42,149 bases of DNA from an uncultured Bacteroidota bacterium (GCA_937924855.1 CALEYQ010000048.1:1-42149), one strand, 5' to 3'; counted from the stretch's first letter, positions 7,099 to 15,565 are shown. Numbers and translations are program-made. Notes: generated by a model not told the origin, from the letters alone.

Positions 7099-9906
7099 AT
7101 GACCTTCCTCGGAGAAATTGCGGCCCGGATTCAGGCCGACAAGACCATCATACCCGAAAAAACCGTGCTTGTTTTTCCGAACCGGAGAGCAGGACTGATG
7201 TTCCGGGAAGAGTTTCGGAAGCAATTGAAAAAGCCGGCCATCGCACCTTCGGTATTTTCCATCGAGGATTTCATCGCCACCGGATACCAGGGCATCATAA
7301 AAGACCGGAACGAACTCCTGTTCTATCTCTATGAACTGAGCGAATCGCTCAAAGAAGCAGGAGAAGAGCCGGAAGATTTCAAACAATTCCTCAATTGGGC
7401 TCCGGTATTCCTGAGCGACATCAACGAAATCGACAAACACCTGATAGCACCGGAAAAGATTTTCGGGAATCTGAAAGATGTAAAAGAGATTGAAACCTGG
7501 AGTTTATCCGCAGGCGAACTAACACCCTTTCAGGAAGCATTTGTTAAATTTTATGAGCGTCTGGGCCGGCTTTACCAGGCACTGCGCAGTAAATTCGAAA
7601 AAAGCAATTATGCCTGGGAAGGTCTTGCCTTCCGACTTGCGGCGGAAAAAACCGAAAGCTTCAGGGAATGGGCTTCCTGGGACTGTTTTCTTTTCGCCGG
7701 ATTTAATGCACTCAGTCCCGCTGAAGCCACGCTGATAAAAAAGCTAAAAACCTTTGGCAGGGTTGAAATATTCTGGGATTACGACACTTATTACTATGCG
7801 GATAAAGATCAGGAAGCCGGTCATTTTTTAAGGAAGCAAATTCCATCTTTTTCAATTCCCGGAAAAGAAACGCCCTTTCCTTCCAAAAATCTATTGGAAG
7901 GAAAACCAGATATTGAATGTATTGGGTTGGCCGGAGGCGTTACCCAGGCCAGGTATGCAGGAGCCTGGCTGGAAAAAAAAATGACAACCGTTAAAAAAGG
8001 AGAAACCATTGCCATCGTCCTCGCGGATGAATCGCTCTTACTTCCGCTGCTTAACGCCCTTCCGGACCAGGCTACGGGCGTGAATGTTACCATGGGATTT
8101 CCCCTTAAGGAAACACCCCCTGCCTCGCTGGCTTATGCCCTGCTTAAACTTTTGAAAAGTGCCGGATTTGAACCCGGTTCAGGAACCCCCGCTTTTCCCT
8201 TAAATGATTTTCTGGAATTTCTTTCCTCCCCTACCCTGAGTCAGGTGCTTGACCAGAGTGAAATCATCATGAAGCTGAAAGATGATTTGAAAACAAAACG
8301 AATCCGGATGGTATCGGCCTCTGACCTAAAAGACATCAGGGAACCGGGACTGAAAACTATTTTTGACCGTTTGTTTGCATTTCGGGAAAACGCAAACGGA
8401 CTCAGGATACTGGAATCAATTTTCCTGAACCTCTTTGAGACGGCAAGAGACAAAGACAAAACCGAAGATGCCGAGTATATTTTTGAATTACTCCACCTGA
8501 TCCGGAAAGTGGAAGACTGGGAAAATAAATTCAGGGTAATAACAAACACCGATATTTTACTCCATTTTTTCCGGCAGCTCCTGGGTAGGGAACGGATTCC
8601 CTTTTACGGTGAGCCGGTCAGTGACATTCAGATATTGGGAATTTTAGAAACCCGTGCCCTGGATTTCGATCATGTGCTTGTCCTTTCGGCCAATGAAAAT
8701 CTTATTCCTCCCTCCCGGAAATCGTCCACCCTTATTCCCGTCGACCTCCGTTCGGTTTTCGGATTACCCACCTTCCGGGAACACGAAAGTCTGTCGGCTT
8801 ATTATTTTTACCGTTTGCTTCAAAGAAGCCGGTCGGCCACGCTGTTATACCAAACCATAAAAGATGTTTTTGGATCCGGGGAAAAATCAAGGTTCATACA
8901 GCAATTAAGCGAAGAGCTGGGTCAAAAAAATCCCGCGGCCCGGATTACAGACCATCCTTCAGGCCCCATGCCGGATCAGATTCCCTTTTCGGAAATCAGG
9001 GTTGAAAAATCGGCGGAAATGACCCGTGAAATTCAGGAAAAAGTCAAGGAAGGCGGATTTTCTCCCTCTTCCCTTTCCACCTATATCCTTTGTCCCTTGA
9101 AGTTTTATTTCAACTGGATCCTGAAGGTCGGAGAAGAAGAAGACGAAGAAGAAATTTTAGTGGCCGGAGCCGACACCCTGGGCAATGCCGTGCACAAAAC
9201 CCTGCAGGAATTATATGAGCCCTATAAAGGTAAATCTCTGACCAAAGACGACATAGCCGGGATGGAGCGCGATTACCCTGCCATACTGCTGAAGGCTTTT
9301 GTGGAAGAATTCGGGAACAATTTTAACGCCGGAAAAAATTTTCTCACCTATAAACTTGCCGAAACCGGCCTTGCCAGGTATTTTAAACTTGAAAAAACGC
9401 GGTTAAAACCCGGCAAGGAATCCTGGCGGGTATTTGATCTCGAAAAGAAATTCATTTACCGGACCAATGGCGATTTTGGGGAGTACATGATAAAAGGAAC
9501 CCTCGACAGGATTGACAGGTTCGACGATCATTTTCTGATCATCGATTACAAAACCGGGAAGGTAGAAGCCAAAGATCTGAAGCTGCCCCCTCCGGAAAAC
9601 CTTTTCACTTCCGGAAAACACGGAAAGGTTTTTCAGATGCTAACCTATCTTTTTCTTTTCAGGTCGGATCAGGGAAATACCGTGAATACCGAAGCCGGTA
9701 TTTTCAGCATACAGCGCATTGAACAGGGTTTAATCCCCCTTAGTTTCGATGGGAAGCCCCGTATTCCTGACGATTATCAGCTTTCCTTCACCGAAAAGCT
9801 GCAAGGCCTTTGCAATGAAGTTATGAATCCCGAAATTCCTTTTACCCAAACTACCGACAAAAAAAACTGTCGGTATTGCCCCTATAAAGAAATTTGTCAC
9901 CGATAG
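7099..9906 (+). CDS. AddB-like PD-(D/E)XK nuclease family protein
   Basis: 935 residues from the ATG at 7099. The N-terminus has 'VLVFPNRRAGLMFREEF', matching the degenerate helicase-like start of AddB-type proteins in Bacteroidota. The C-terminal nuclease shows 'GNAVHKTLQE', 'GTLDRID' and 'LIIDYKTGK', the His, Asp and D-x-K residues of the RecB-type PD-(D/E)XK site. Cys665 ('ILCPLKFYF') and the closing C-x2-C-x5-C motif (last Cys at 933) match the four ligands of the AddB 4Fe-4S cluster. AddAB resects double-strand ends for recombination. No AddA-like UvrD helicase gene is adjacent; it must lie elsewhere if it exists. The gene stands alone behind its own promoter. Confidence 0.85.
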   Translation: MTFLGEIAARIQADKTIIPEKTVLVFPNRRAGLMFREEFRKQLKKPAIAPSVFSIEDFIATGYQGIIKDRNELLFYLYELSESLKEAGEEPEDFKQFLNWAPVFLSDINEIDKHLIAPEKIFGNLKDVKEIETWSLSAGELTPFQEAFVKFYERLGRLYQALRSKFEKSNYAWEGLAFRLAAEKTESFREWASWDCFLFAGFNALSPAEATLIKKLKTFGRVEIFWDYDTYYYADKDQEAGHFLRKQIPSFSIPGKETPFPSKNLLEGKPDIECIGLAGGVTQARYAGAWLEKKMTTVKKGETIAIVLADESLLLPLLNALPDQATGVNVTMGFPLKETPPASLAYALLKLLKSAGFEPGSGTPAFPLNDFLEFLSSPTLSQVLDQSEIIMKLKDDLKTKRIRMVSASDLKDIREPGLKTIFDRLFAFRENANGLRILESIFLNLFETARDKDKTEDAEYIFELLHLIRKVEDWENKFRVITNTDILLHFFRQLLGRERIPFYGEPVSDIQILGILETRALDFDHVLVLSANENLIPPSRKSSTLIPVDLRSVFGLPTFREHESLSAYYFYRLLQRSRSATLLYQTIKDVFGSGEKSRFIQQLSEELGQKNPAARITDHPSGPMPDQIPFSEIRVEKSAEMTREIQEKVKEGGFSPSSLSTYILCPLKFYFNWILKVGEEEDEEEILVAGADTLGNAVHKTLQELYEPYKGKSLTKDDIAGMERDYPAILLKAFVEEFGNNFNAGKNFLTYKLAETGLARYFKLEKTRLKPGKESWRVFDLEKKFIYRTNGDFGEYMIKGTLDRIDRFDDHFLIIDYKTGKVEAKDLKLPPPENLFTSGKHGKVFQMLTYLFLFRSDQGNTVNTEAGIFSIQRIEQGLIPLSFDGKPRIPDDYQLSFTEKLQGLCNEVMNPEIPFTQTTDKKNCRYCPYKEICHR

Positions 9907-9908
9907 TG

Positions 9909-9916
9909 TATCTTTT
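9909..9916 (+). promoter_or_regulatory. Probable -7 promoter box (TATCTTTT) for the ECF sigma operon
   Basis: TATCTTTT matches TAnnTTTG at 7 of 8 positions, just after the nuclease stop codon and 25 bases before the GTG start at 9942. No clear -33 TTTG is visible, as the upstream bases are coding. Confidence 0.4.
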
Positions 9917-9941
9917 TCAGGATTTTGCATTATGAGTTGTA

Positions 9942-10508
9942 GTGGACAGCCATCATAAAAATAAGGAGGACCTCGAAAGAGAAGCCGGCGAAGTGCTGAG
10001 GGCTCAGAAAAACCCTGCCGCTTTCGCCCCCTTGTACGAACGATACTATGAGGTACTTTTCCGTTTTTTCTGGAACCGTACGGAAGATTATGATTTATCT
10101 TCCGATCTTACCCAGCACACTTTTTTAAAAGCACTCAGGAACCTGGGTTCCTACCAGTTCAGAAACCTCCCTTTTTCAGCCTGGCTGTTCCGGATCGGAA
10201 TCAATGAAATGAATATGTATTTCCGGAAAGCAGAAAGGGAAAGAATAGTGCCCCTCGACCTTACCCTGCTCCGCGAATGGGCCGGGGAAGAAGGTATCGA
10301 CGGATATCTGGAAAAAGAATTTACCCGGGTGGAAAAATTAATATTGGATCTGCCTCCTGATCAACTGGCACTTATTGAATTACGGTTTTTCGAGAAAAAA
10401 AGCTTCCTTGAAATTGGTCAAATCATGAAAATTTCCGAAAATAACGCTAAAGTAAAAACCTACAGGGTACTGGATAAGATCCGCAAACTGATGGAGGAGA
10501 AGGAATAA
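9942..10508 (+). CDS. ECF-type RNA polymerase sigma factor
   Basis: 188 residues, the normal size of an ECF sigma factor with only regions 2 and 4. Region 2 (about 25-95) includes 'LYERYYEVLFRFFWNR' and 'DLTQHTFLKAL', the core-binding helix, then 'PFSAWLFRIGINEMNMYFRK' for the -10 recognition part. Region 4 (about 130-185) contains 'LPPDQLALIELRFFEKKSFLEIGQIMKISENNAKVKTYR', a helix-turn-helix, seen at 10348-10467. GTG at 9942 is the only plausible start; a TGA lies three codons upstream in frame. The stop overlaps the next ATG as TAATG, so the small membrane protein is translationally coupled. Its promoter targets and signal are unknown; an envelope signal is suggested by the OmpA-family gene two positions downstream. 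Confidence 0.9.
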   Translation: MDSHHKNKEDLEREAGEVLRAQKNPAAFAPLYERYYEVLFRFFWNRTEDYDLSSDLTQHTFLKALRNLGSYQFRNLPFSAWLFRIGINEMNMYFRKAERERIVPLDLTLLREWAGEEGIDGYLEKEFTRVEKLILDLPPDQLALIELRFFEKKSFLEIGQIMKISENNAKVKTYRVLDKIRKLMEEKE

Positions 10509-10780
10509 TGGAAAAAAGAAAATTACATACCCGAACCACCCCACCCGACCCGAAAATCATGGGCAGGAAAAAAGATTTCGGGGCTTTTATGGACAATTAC
10601 CGTAAAGGAACCACTCCCCTTTATAAAAAGCCGCTGTATAAAAATCCGAGACTATTTCTGGCCCTGTTATTGATAATATTAGTTGCCATTCTGGTGTTTG
10701 AATCAGGCGAAGAATCCCCGTCCGAAAAACAAAACCCCACCGGCGCCGATACCGTAAAAAATGAAAAACAAAATCCATAA
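10508..10780 (+). CDS. Small single-pass membrane protein, possible anti-sigma factor
   Basis: A 90-residue protein with a basic cytoplasmic part of about 47 residues ('PDPKIMGRKKDFGAFMDNY'), one transmembrane helix at about 48-66 ('LFLALLLIILVAILVF'), and a short, polar, acidic periplasmic tail. The ATG overlaps the sigma-factor stop (TAATG), the usual arrangement for an ECF sigma and its anti-sigma factor. The topology also fits an anti-sigma factor, but I see no zinc-binding H-x3-C-x2-C motif or other recognised anti-sigma domain. The proposed function is therefore inference from position and topology. The OmpA-family gene starts 5 bases after the stop, consistent with one operon. Confidence 0.6.
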   Translation: MEKRKLHTRTTPPDPKIMGRKKDFGAFMDNYRKGTTPLYKKPLYKNPRLFLALLLIILVAILVFESGEESPSEKQNPTGADTVKNEKQNP

Positions 10781-10785
10781 AGCCC

Positions 10786-11487
10786 ATGAAGTTTAAAACA
10801 GCCATCCCCGCCCTTCTGATCCTGCTCACCGGATTCCGTCTGCAAGCCCAACAGGTTCCCTTTGAGCCCACCTTAACGGAAGCCCTTCTTACCGTAAAAG
10901 TGACCGACCTGAAGGATAAACCCAGGGTTGGAGAAAAGGTAAGTTTTATTGACACCCAAAATTCAAATGAATATTCCGGCATTACAGCAAGCGACGGGAC
11001 TTTCCTGCTTCTGGTTCCCAAAGGGAAAAAATACAAAGTCAAATACAAAACCTATTCGGAAGAATTACAGTACACTGAATTTATGATGCCCCTGGCCAAA
11101 GACACCCTGCTTAGTTTTGAATTTCAGTTAAAATATGATCTGCCCCAGACTTTTACCCTCGACAATGTTTACTTTGAAACCGGCAAGGCTACCCTGAGCC
11201 CGAAAAGCAATCAGGAACTGGATAAGTTTGCTGATTACCTGAAACAAAAGAAATCGCTGGTTGTTGAAATCGCAGGTCACACGGATAATGTCGGGGATAA
11301 AAAAGCTAACCAGATATTATCGGAAGACCGGGCCAAGTCGGTGCGTGAATACCTCATAAAAAAAGGAATTGCACCGGAACGGATGACAACCAAAGGTTAC
11401 GGCGACACAAACCCCATTGCCGACAATGCCAGCGAGGCCGGAAGGCAAAAGAACCGGCGTACAGAAATCAGAATTCTGAAAGAATAG
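10786..11487 (+). CDS. OmpA-family protein with N-terminal transthyretin-like domain
   Basis: 233 residues. A signal peptide ends near residue 21 ('FRLQAQ'). Residues about 33-100 form a small beta-sandwich resembling carboxypeptidase-regulatory (transthyretin-like) folds ('GITASDGTFLLLVPKGKKYKV'). Residues about 120-233 are an OmpA C-terminal peptidoglycan-binding domain: 'LDNVYFETGKATL', 'EIAGHTDNVGDKKANQILSEDRA' and 'KNRRTEIRI' are diagnostic. There is no beta-barrel, so the protein probably resides in the periplasm bound to peptidoglycan or is attached to the outer membrane by a partner. It closes the ECF sigma operon. Its stop is 5 bases from the stop of the convergent response regulator gene, leaving no room for a separate terminator. 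Confidence 0.88.
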   Translation: MKFKTAIPALLILLTGFRLQAQQVPFEPTLTEALLTVKVTDLKDKPRVGEKVSFIDTQNSNEYSGITASDGTFLLLVPKGKKYKVKYKTYSEELQYTEFMMPLAKDTLLSFEFQLKYDLPQTFTLDNVYFETGKATLSPKSNQELDKFADYLKQKKSLVVEIAGHTDNVGDKKANQILSEDRAKSVREYLIKKGIAPERMTTKGYGDTNPIADNASEAGRQKNRRTEIRILKE

Positions 11488-11492
11488 CCGAA

Positions 11493-12191
11493 TCAGGAAG
11501 TAAACTTATATCCCACACCCCGTATGCTGTGAAAATGGACGGGGTTGCGGGGATTTTTTTCGAATATTTTCCGGAAGGTCAGAATGTAATTGTCGATTGT
11601 ACGCGTTGTGGGAAAAACATCCAGGCCCCAAACTGTTTTCAGGATATCCTCACGGGAAACCACTTCCCCTTCCCGGTCGGTTAAAAATTTCAGCAATTGG
11701 ATTTCCCGTTTCGAAAGTTCATGATGTTTCCCCTTTAAACCTTTTACCCGGTAGGTTTGAAAATCAATTTCAAAATCCCCGAACCGGAATACACCCTCCA
11801 GGCCTTGTCCGGTTGCCGGCTCGGAACTTCCCCTACGGATCAGATTTCCCACGCGTAACAGAAACTCTTCCAGATTAAATGGTTTGGTAATATAATCGTC
11901 GGCACCGATCTTCAGTCCGTGCACTTTATCATCGGCACTGAACCTGGCGGTAAGAAACAAAACAGGAACCCGGTTGTTTTCAACCCGGATAGCTTCGCAA
12001 ACCGAAAATCCATCGAGTCCCGGCATCATTACATCCAGAATAACCAGATCGAAATGGGCCCCGCGAAAAGATTTAAGAGCTTCCTTCCCGTCGGGACAAA
12101 CGGTTACATGGTAACCCTCCATTTCAAGGTTAAGTTTGAGGGTAGCCCTGATACTTTCCTCGTCTTCGGCCAATAAAATCCTGTGAGCCAT
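11493..12191 (-). CDS. OmpR/PhoB-family response regulator, orphan
   Basis: 232 residues. The receiver domain (1-118) has the acidic pair E9-D10, the phospho-acceptor Asp53 in 'LVILDVMMPG', a Thr in 'VLFLTAR' and the Lys in 'YITKPF'. The C-terminal winged helix (about 135-230) shows 'LSKREIQLLKFL', 'VVSREDILKTVWG' and 'TIDNYILTFRKIFE', typical of OmpR/PhoB DNA-binding domains. No histidine kinase gene lies next to it, so the partner is elsewhere. It is divergent from the lipid-modification cluster across only 29 bases, which makes that cluster a candidate target (inference). The ATG at 12191 lies 4 bases from a perfect -7 box. Confidence 0.92.
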   Translation of the reverse strand: MAHRILLAEDEESIRATLKLNLEMEGYHVTVCPDGKEALKSFRGAHFDLVILDVMMPGLDGFSVCEAIRVENNRVPVLFLTARFSADDKVHGLKIGADDYITKPFNLEEFLLRVGNLIRRGSSEPATGQGLEGVFRFGDFEIDFQTYRVKGLKGKHHELSKREIQLLKFLTDREGEVVSREDILKTVWGLDVFPTTRTIDNYILTFRKIFEKNPRNPVHFHSIRGVGYKFTS

Positions 12192-12195
12192 ATCG

Positions 12196-12203
12196 CAAAA
12201 TTA
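12196..12203 (-). promoter_or_regulatory. -7 promoter box (TAATTTTG) of the response regulator gene
   Basis: The minus strand reads TAATTTTG, a full TAnnTTTG match, 4 bases before the ATG. The transcript would start at or within a base or two of the start codon. The facing plus strand has the near-match TTAGTTTG at 12212-12219, one base before the TTG start at 12221. Confidence 0.55.
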
Positions 12204-12220
12204 ACCTTAATTTAGTTTGC

Positions 12221-13474
12221 TTGGAAGATCTGGCTATAGTTGGAACCGGAATTGCCGGTATGGGAGCTGCCCATTACCTGAAAAACAGGTTTACGATTAC
12301 TTTTTTTGAAAAAAATAATTACCCCGGAGGGCATACCCATACCATAGAACACCGGGCTAAGGATGAAACCGTGGCCTTCGACACCGGCTTCATGGTGTTC
12401 AATAAGGTTACCTATCCCCTCTTAACCTCCCTGTTTCTGGAGCTTGAGGTTCCCATCCGGAAAACCTCGATGAGTTTCAGTGTCCAACACCTTCCCTCAG
12501 GACTGGAGTATTGCGGTTCGGGACTGAATGGGTTGTTTGCCCAAAGAAAAAATATTTTCAACCCTTCCTATATATCCATGCTGTTACAAATAAGCCGCTT
12601 TAACAAAATTGCCATACAGCATATCAAAGAAGGATTGGAAACCCATGACAGCATTTCAACTTTTGTAGAAAAACACGGCCTGGGCCGACCCATGCTGGAA
12701 CGATACCTGATTCCCATGAGTGCCGCTGTTTGGTCGACCCCACCCGGAAAAATGGAATCATTTCCAGCCCAAACCCTGATCCGCTTTTTTTACAACCATG
12801 GTTTTCTTGGATTAAACACCCAGCACCAGTGGTATACCGTTACCGGTGGGAGCCGGGTTTACCGGGATAAAATTCTGAAACCCTTTGAAGGCAACATTTT
12901 CCTCAACCGGGGTGTAAAAAAAATATTCCGCAGGGAGGAAGGCGTAGAACTTGTTTTCGATGACAACACTACCAGGAAATTTCCAAGGGTATTACTCGCC
13001 TGTCATGCCGACGAAGCATTACACCTGCTCGGCAACCCCGAAAAAAATGAAACCCGGTTATTGTCTGAATTCCGGTATAACGACAATCTGGCTACGGTTC
13101 ATACCGATGAAAGCATAATGCCGAAAAACAGAAAAGCCTGGTCGAGTTGGAACTACAGGATAGAAAAAACAGCCACCGGGGAAACCGCCAGCACCATATA
13201 TTGGATGAATTCACTGCAAGGGGTTTCCGAAAAAGCAAATTATTTTGTGAGCATCAACGACCCCGGAAAAATCCATCCTTCAAAAATCATTTCCACTTTA
13301 CCTTACACCCACCCCATTTTTAATCTGGAAACCCAGGAGGCTCAAAAAGAACTGGAAAGTCTGAACACCCGGGGAACTATATTTTTTGCCGGCAGTTATT
13401 TTCGTTATGGTTTCCACGAAGATGCCCTGCTCAGCGGAAAATGGGCTGCCGAAAAATTAATGGCTGCTTTATGA
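12221..13474 (+). CDS. FAD-dependent amine-oxidase-like oxidoreductase of the CFA-type cluster
   Basis: 417 residues. The N-terminus is a Rossmann FAD-binding motif, 'IVGTGIAGMGAA' (GxGxxG at residues 8-13), then 'FFEKNNYPGGHTHT', the E that binds ribose and the GG doublet of flavin amine oxidases and phytoene-desaturase relatives. The C-terminal FAD contact is 'FFAGSYFRYGFHEDAL'. TTG at 12221 is chosen because any later start would destroy the dinucleotide-binding fold. The gene is followed, by ATGA overlap, by DUF1365 and then a cyclopropane-synthase-like methyltransferase. This three-gene order recurs in many bacteria and points to oxidation or desaturation of membrane fatty-acyl chains. 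The exact reaction is unknown here. Confidence 0.85.
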   Translation: MEDLAIVGTGIAGMGAAHYLKNRFTITFFEKNNYPGGHTHTIEHRAKDETVAFDTGFMVFNKVTYPLLTSLFLELEVPIRKTSMSFSVQHLPSGLEYCGSGLNGLFAQRKNIFNPSYISMLLQISRFNKIAIQHIKEGLETHDSISTFVEKHGLGRPMLERYLIPMSAAVWSTPPGKMESFPAQTLIRFFYNHGFLGLNTQHQWYTVTGGSRVYRDKILKPFEGNIFLNRGVKKIFRREEGVELVFDDNTTRKFPRVLLACHADEALHLLGNPEKNETRLLSEFRYNDNLATVHTDESIMPKNRKAWSSWNYRIEKTATGETASTIYWMNSLQGVSEKANYFVSINDPGKIHPSKIISTLPYTHPIFNLETQEAQKELESLNTRGTIFFAGSYFRYGFHEDALLSGKWAAEKLMAAL

Positions 13475-14295
13475 AATCATGCCTCTATAAAGTACAGGTG
13501 ATGCACAACCGGCTGGAACCCAAAAAACACCGGTTTCATTACAGGTATTTTATGTTCTATGTGAACCTTGAGGAATGCGAAGGCGAACTCAAAAAATTCT
13601 TTCCCTTCATTGGAATAAACCGCGCCGGACTATTTTCGCTGCGTGATAAAGATCATATCCGTTATAAAAACAAAGATGGGAACCTGATTCAGGGAATAAA
13701 AAACAACCTCCTGCACTATTTAGACAAAGAGGGGATTGAAATAAAAAAGCCCGTCATATTTATGCTGGCAAACTTCGCCACCCTGGGTTATCAGTTTAAT
13801 CCCGTATCCTTCTTTTTTGTTTATGATGACAAGGAACTAAAAGCCTGCGTGACTGAGGTAACCAACACCTACCGGGAGCAAAAACCATTTCTTTTGAAGC
13901 CCGAAAATCTGAAAGACGGCATTTTCGAACACCGGGAAACCAAACATTTTTATGTGTCGCCATTTCTGGACCACGATCTGGAGTTTCATTTTCGCCTGTC
14001 GGAACCCGGGGAGCAATTGAACCTTTCCATAAATGACCTCAGGGCAGGGAAAACCGTTTTTCTGAGCACCTTAACCGGCAGGGCAAAACCAATGACTCGC
14101 CTCCGGATTCTTTATTATTTCCTTAGATTTCCTTTGGTTACCCTGCAGGTAATCGGACTCATTCACTGGAATGCCTTTTTGCTCTGGATAAAAAAGATCC
14201 GTTATTTCCGGAAAAAAGATTTCCCTGAACTACAAAGGCATTACTATCCGAAAGGAACAGAGCCCGTGAAAAAATCCGGGGAAAATGTAATTTAG
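13471..14295 (+). CDS. DUF1365 family protein
   Basis: 274 residues from the ATG at 13471, which overlaps the upstream stop (ATGA). An in-frame ATG at 13441 is rejected because it lies inside the upstream gene. The features match DUF1365: an N-terminal 'VMHNRLEPKKHRFHYRYFMFY', a central 'LGYQFNPVSFFFVYD' block and 'EVTNTYREQKPFL'. A hydrophobic stretch near residues 210-235 may touch the membrane. The family has no proven enzymatic activity but is consistently found with FAD oxidoreductase and CFA-synthase-like genes, so it probably takes part in the same lipid modification. Confidence 0.88.
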   Translation: MKSCLYKVQVMHNRLEPKKHRFHYRYFMFYVNLEECEGELKKFFPFIGINRAGLFSLRDKDHIRYKNKDGNLIQGIKNNLLHYLDKEGIEIKKPVIFMLANFATLGYQFNPVSFFFVYDDKELKACVTEVTNTYREQKPFLLKPENLKDGIFEHRETKHFYVSPFLDHDLEFHFRLSEPGEQLNLSINDLRAGKTVFLSTLTGRAKPMTRLRILYYFLRFPLVTLQVIGLIHWNAFLLWIKKIRYFRKKDFPELQRHYYPKGTEPVKKSGENVI

Positions 14296-14300
14296 CACTT

Positions 14301-15533
14301 ATGGAAGTCGTCCAGGCATCGCATTCACCCCGTTTTTTCGCCCGTCAGATCATTGGCATACTTTCGAAAATGGAACTCGGAAGACTGGAAATGCGCCTGC
14401 CCGGTGGAACACTTCAGACTTTTGGAAATGGCAGCGGCGAGGGAGCTTACATGGAAGTAAAATCCTGGAATTTTTTCCGTCGTCTGGTTTTATACGGCGA
14501 TGTAGGCTTTGGGGAATCCTTCGTGGCAGGAGAATGGGAAACCGATTCTATTGCCCGGGTAATTTCATTTTTTGTTTCCAACTATAGGGACAATCCCGCC
14601 ATCTCGGGTGGCAGCGGAAAGAAGGTGTTTTTAAATCTGCTCCGCGGACTTAACAGGGTTAACCACCTCGTAAGGGCAAACAGCAGATCGATGTCGGAGA
14701 AAAACATCCATGAGCATTACGACTTAAGCAATGATTTTTTCAGTCTTTTTCTCGACGAAAGCATGACTTATTCCTCGGGAATTTTTGAAAATCCGGAAAT
14801 GACTCTTTCGGAAGCCCAAATCAACAAATACGAAACCCTTGCCCGTTCCTGCAGCATAAAACCCGGTCAGGAAGTATTGGAAATAGGATGCGGCTGGGGA
14901 AGCAATGCCATTCTCTTAGCCCAAAAATTCGGAGCCAAGGTGAGGGGAATTACCATTTCAAGACAGCAATACGATTACAGTCTTAAAAAAGTGCAGGCGG
15001 CCGGATTGAGTGAACAGATTTCCATAGAGTTTTGCGATTACAGGGATGTAAAGGGAAGCTTCGACCATATCGTATCGGTGGAAATGCTGGAGGCCGTTGG
15101 GGACAGATATTTCGATGTTTATTTCAAGAAATGCAGCGAACTGTTGAAGCACGGTGGAAGCCTCGGCTTTCAGGTAATTACTTGTCCCGACAGCCGCTAT
15201 GCCGAAATCAGGGATGGGATAGACTGGATTCAGAAACATATTTTTCCGGGATCACTATTGCCCAGTGTTGCCCGGATTAACCAGGCGGTAAATAACACCG
15301 GAAAATTGAATCTTACTTCGCTGAAGGAATTCGGCTCAAGCTATGCTAAAACCCTGAACCTTTGGCATCGGAATTTCGATGCGAAAAAAGAAGCAGTATT
15401 GGCTTTGGGCTTTGATGAGCCTTTTATCAGAAAATGGAAATATTACCTTGGATATTGTGAAGCCGCCTTTGCCATGAAAAACATCTATGTTATGCAAATG
15501 GTGTACCGGGAACCCAATTTCCCTGTCCTTTAG
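14301..15533 (+). CDS. Cyclopropane-fatty-acyl-phospholipid synthase-like SAM methyltransferase
   Basis: 410 residues. The SAM-binding motif 'VLEIGCGWGSNAI' and the CFA-family blocks 'HYDLSNDFFSLFLDESMTYSS', 'IFPGSLLPSV' and 'YYLGYCEAAF' (14713-14781 and 15238-15459) place it in the CFA synthase family. Such enzymes transfer a methyl group onto a double bond of a phospholipid acyl chain. By eye alignment to E. coli CFA synthase, Glu239 and Tyr317 have counterparts (E264, Y348), but Cys139 is replaced by Ser159 and His266 by Gln291. These residues line the bicarbonate pocket, so the product may not be a cyclopropane ring. The gene follows DUF1365 by 5 bases. A weak box TAATTTAG at 14288-14295 may add an internal promoter. 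Confidence 0.87.
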   Translation: MEVVQASHSPRFFARQIIGILSKMELGRLEMRLPGGTLQTFGNGSGEGAYMEVKSWNFFRRLVLYGDVGFGESFVAGEWETDSIARVISFFVSNYRDNPAISGGSGKKVFLNLLRGLNRVNHLVRANSRSMSEKNIHEHYDLSNDFFSLFLDESMTYSSGIFENPEMTLSEAQINKYETLARSCSIKPGQEVLEIGCGWGSNAILLAQKFGAKVRGITISRQQYDYSLKKVQAAGLSEQISIEFCDYRDVKGSFDHIVSVEMLEAVGDRYFDVYFKKCSELLKHGGSLGFQVITCPDSRYAEIRDGIDWIQKHIFPGSLLPSVARINQAVNNTGKLNLTSLKEFGSSYAKTLNLWHRNFDAKKEAVLALGFDEPFIRKWKYYLGYCEAAFAMKNIYVMQMVYREPNFPVL

Positions 15534-15557
15534 CTTCCTCCCTCCCCTATTCTGTCG

Positions 15558-15565
15558 TATCTTTG
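15558..15565 (+). promoter_or_regulatory. -7 promoter box (TATCTTTG) of uvrB
   Basis: A perfect TAnnTTTG box lies 7 bases before the uvrB ATG. With its 5' flank it reads GTCGTATCTTTG, identical over 12 bases to the box in front of mutL. No -33 TTTG is visible at the usual distance. Confidence 0.6.

Noticed and set aside
10487..10507. Strong Shine-Dalgarno-like purine run (GGAGGAGAAGGA) before the small membrane protein gene
   Set aside because: It encodes the Glu/Lys-rich end of the sigma factor; other genes here lack such sequences, so it is probably coding bias.
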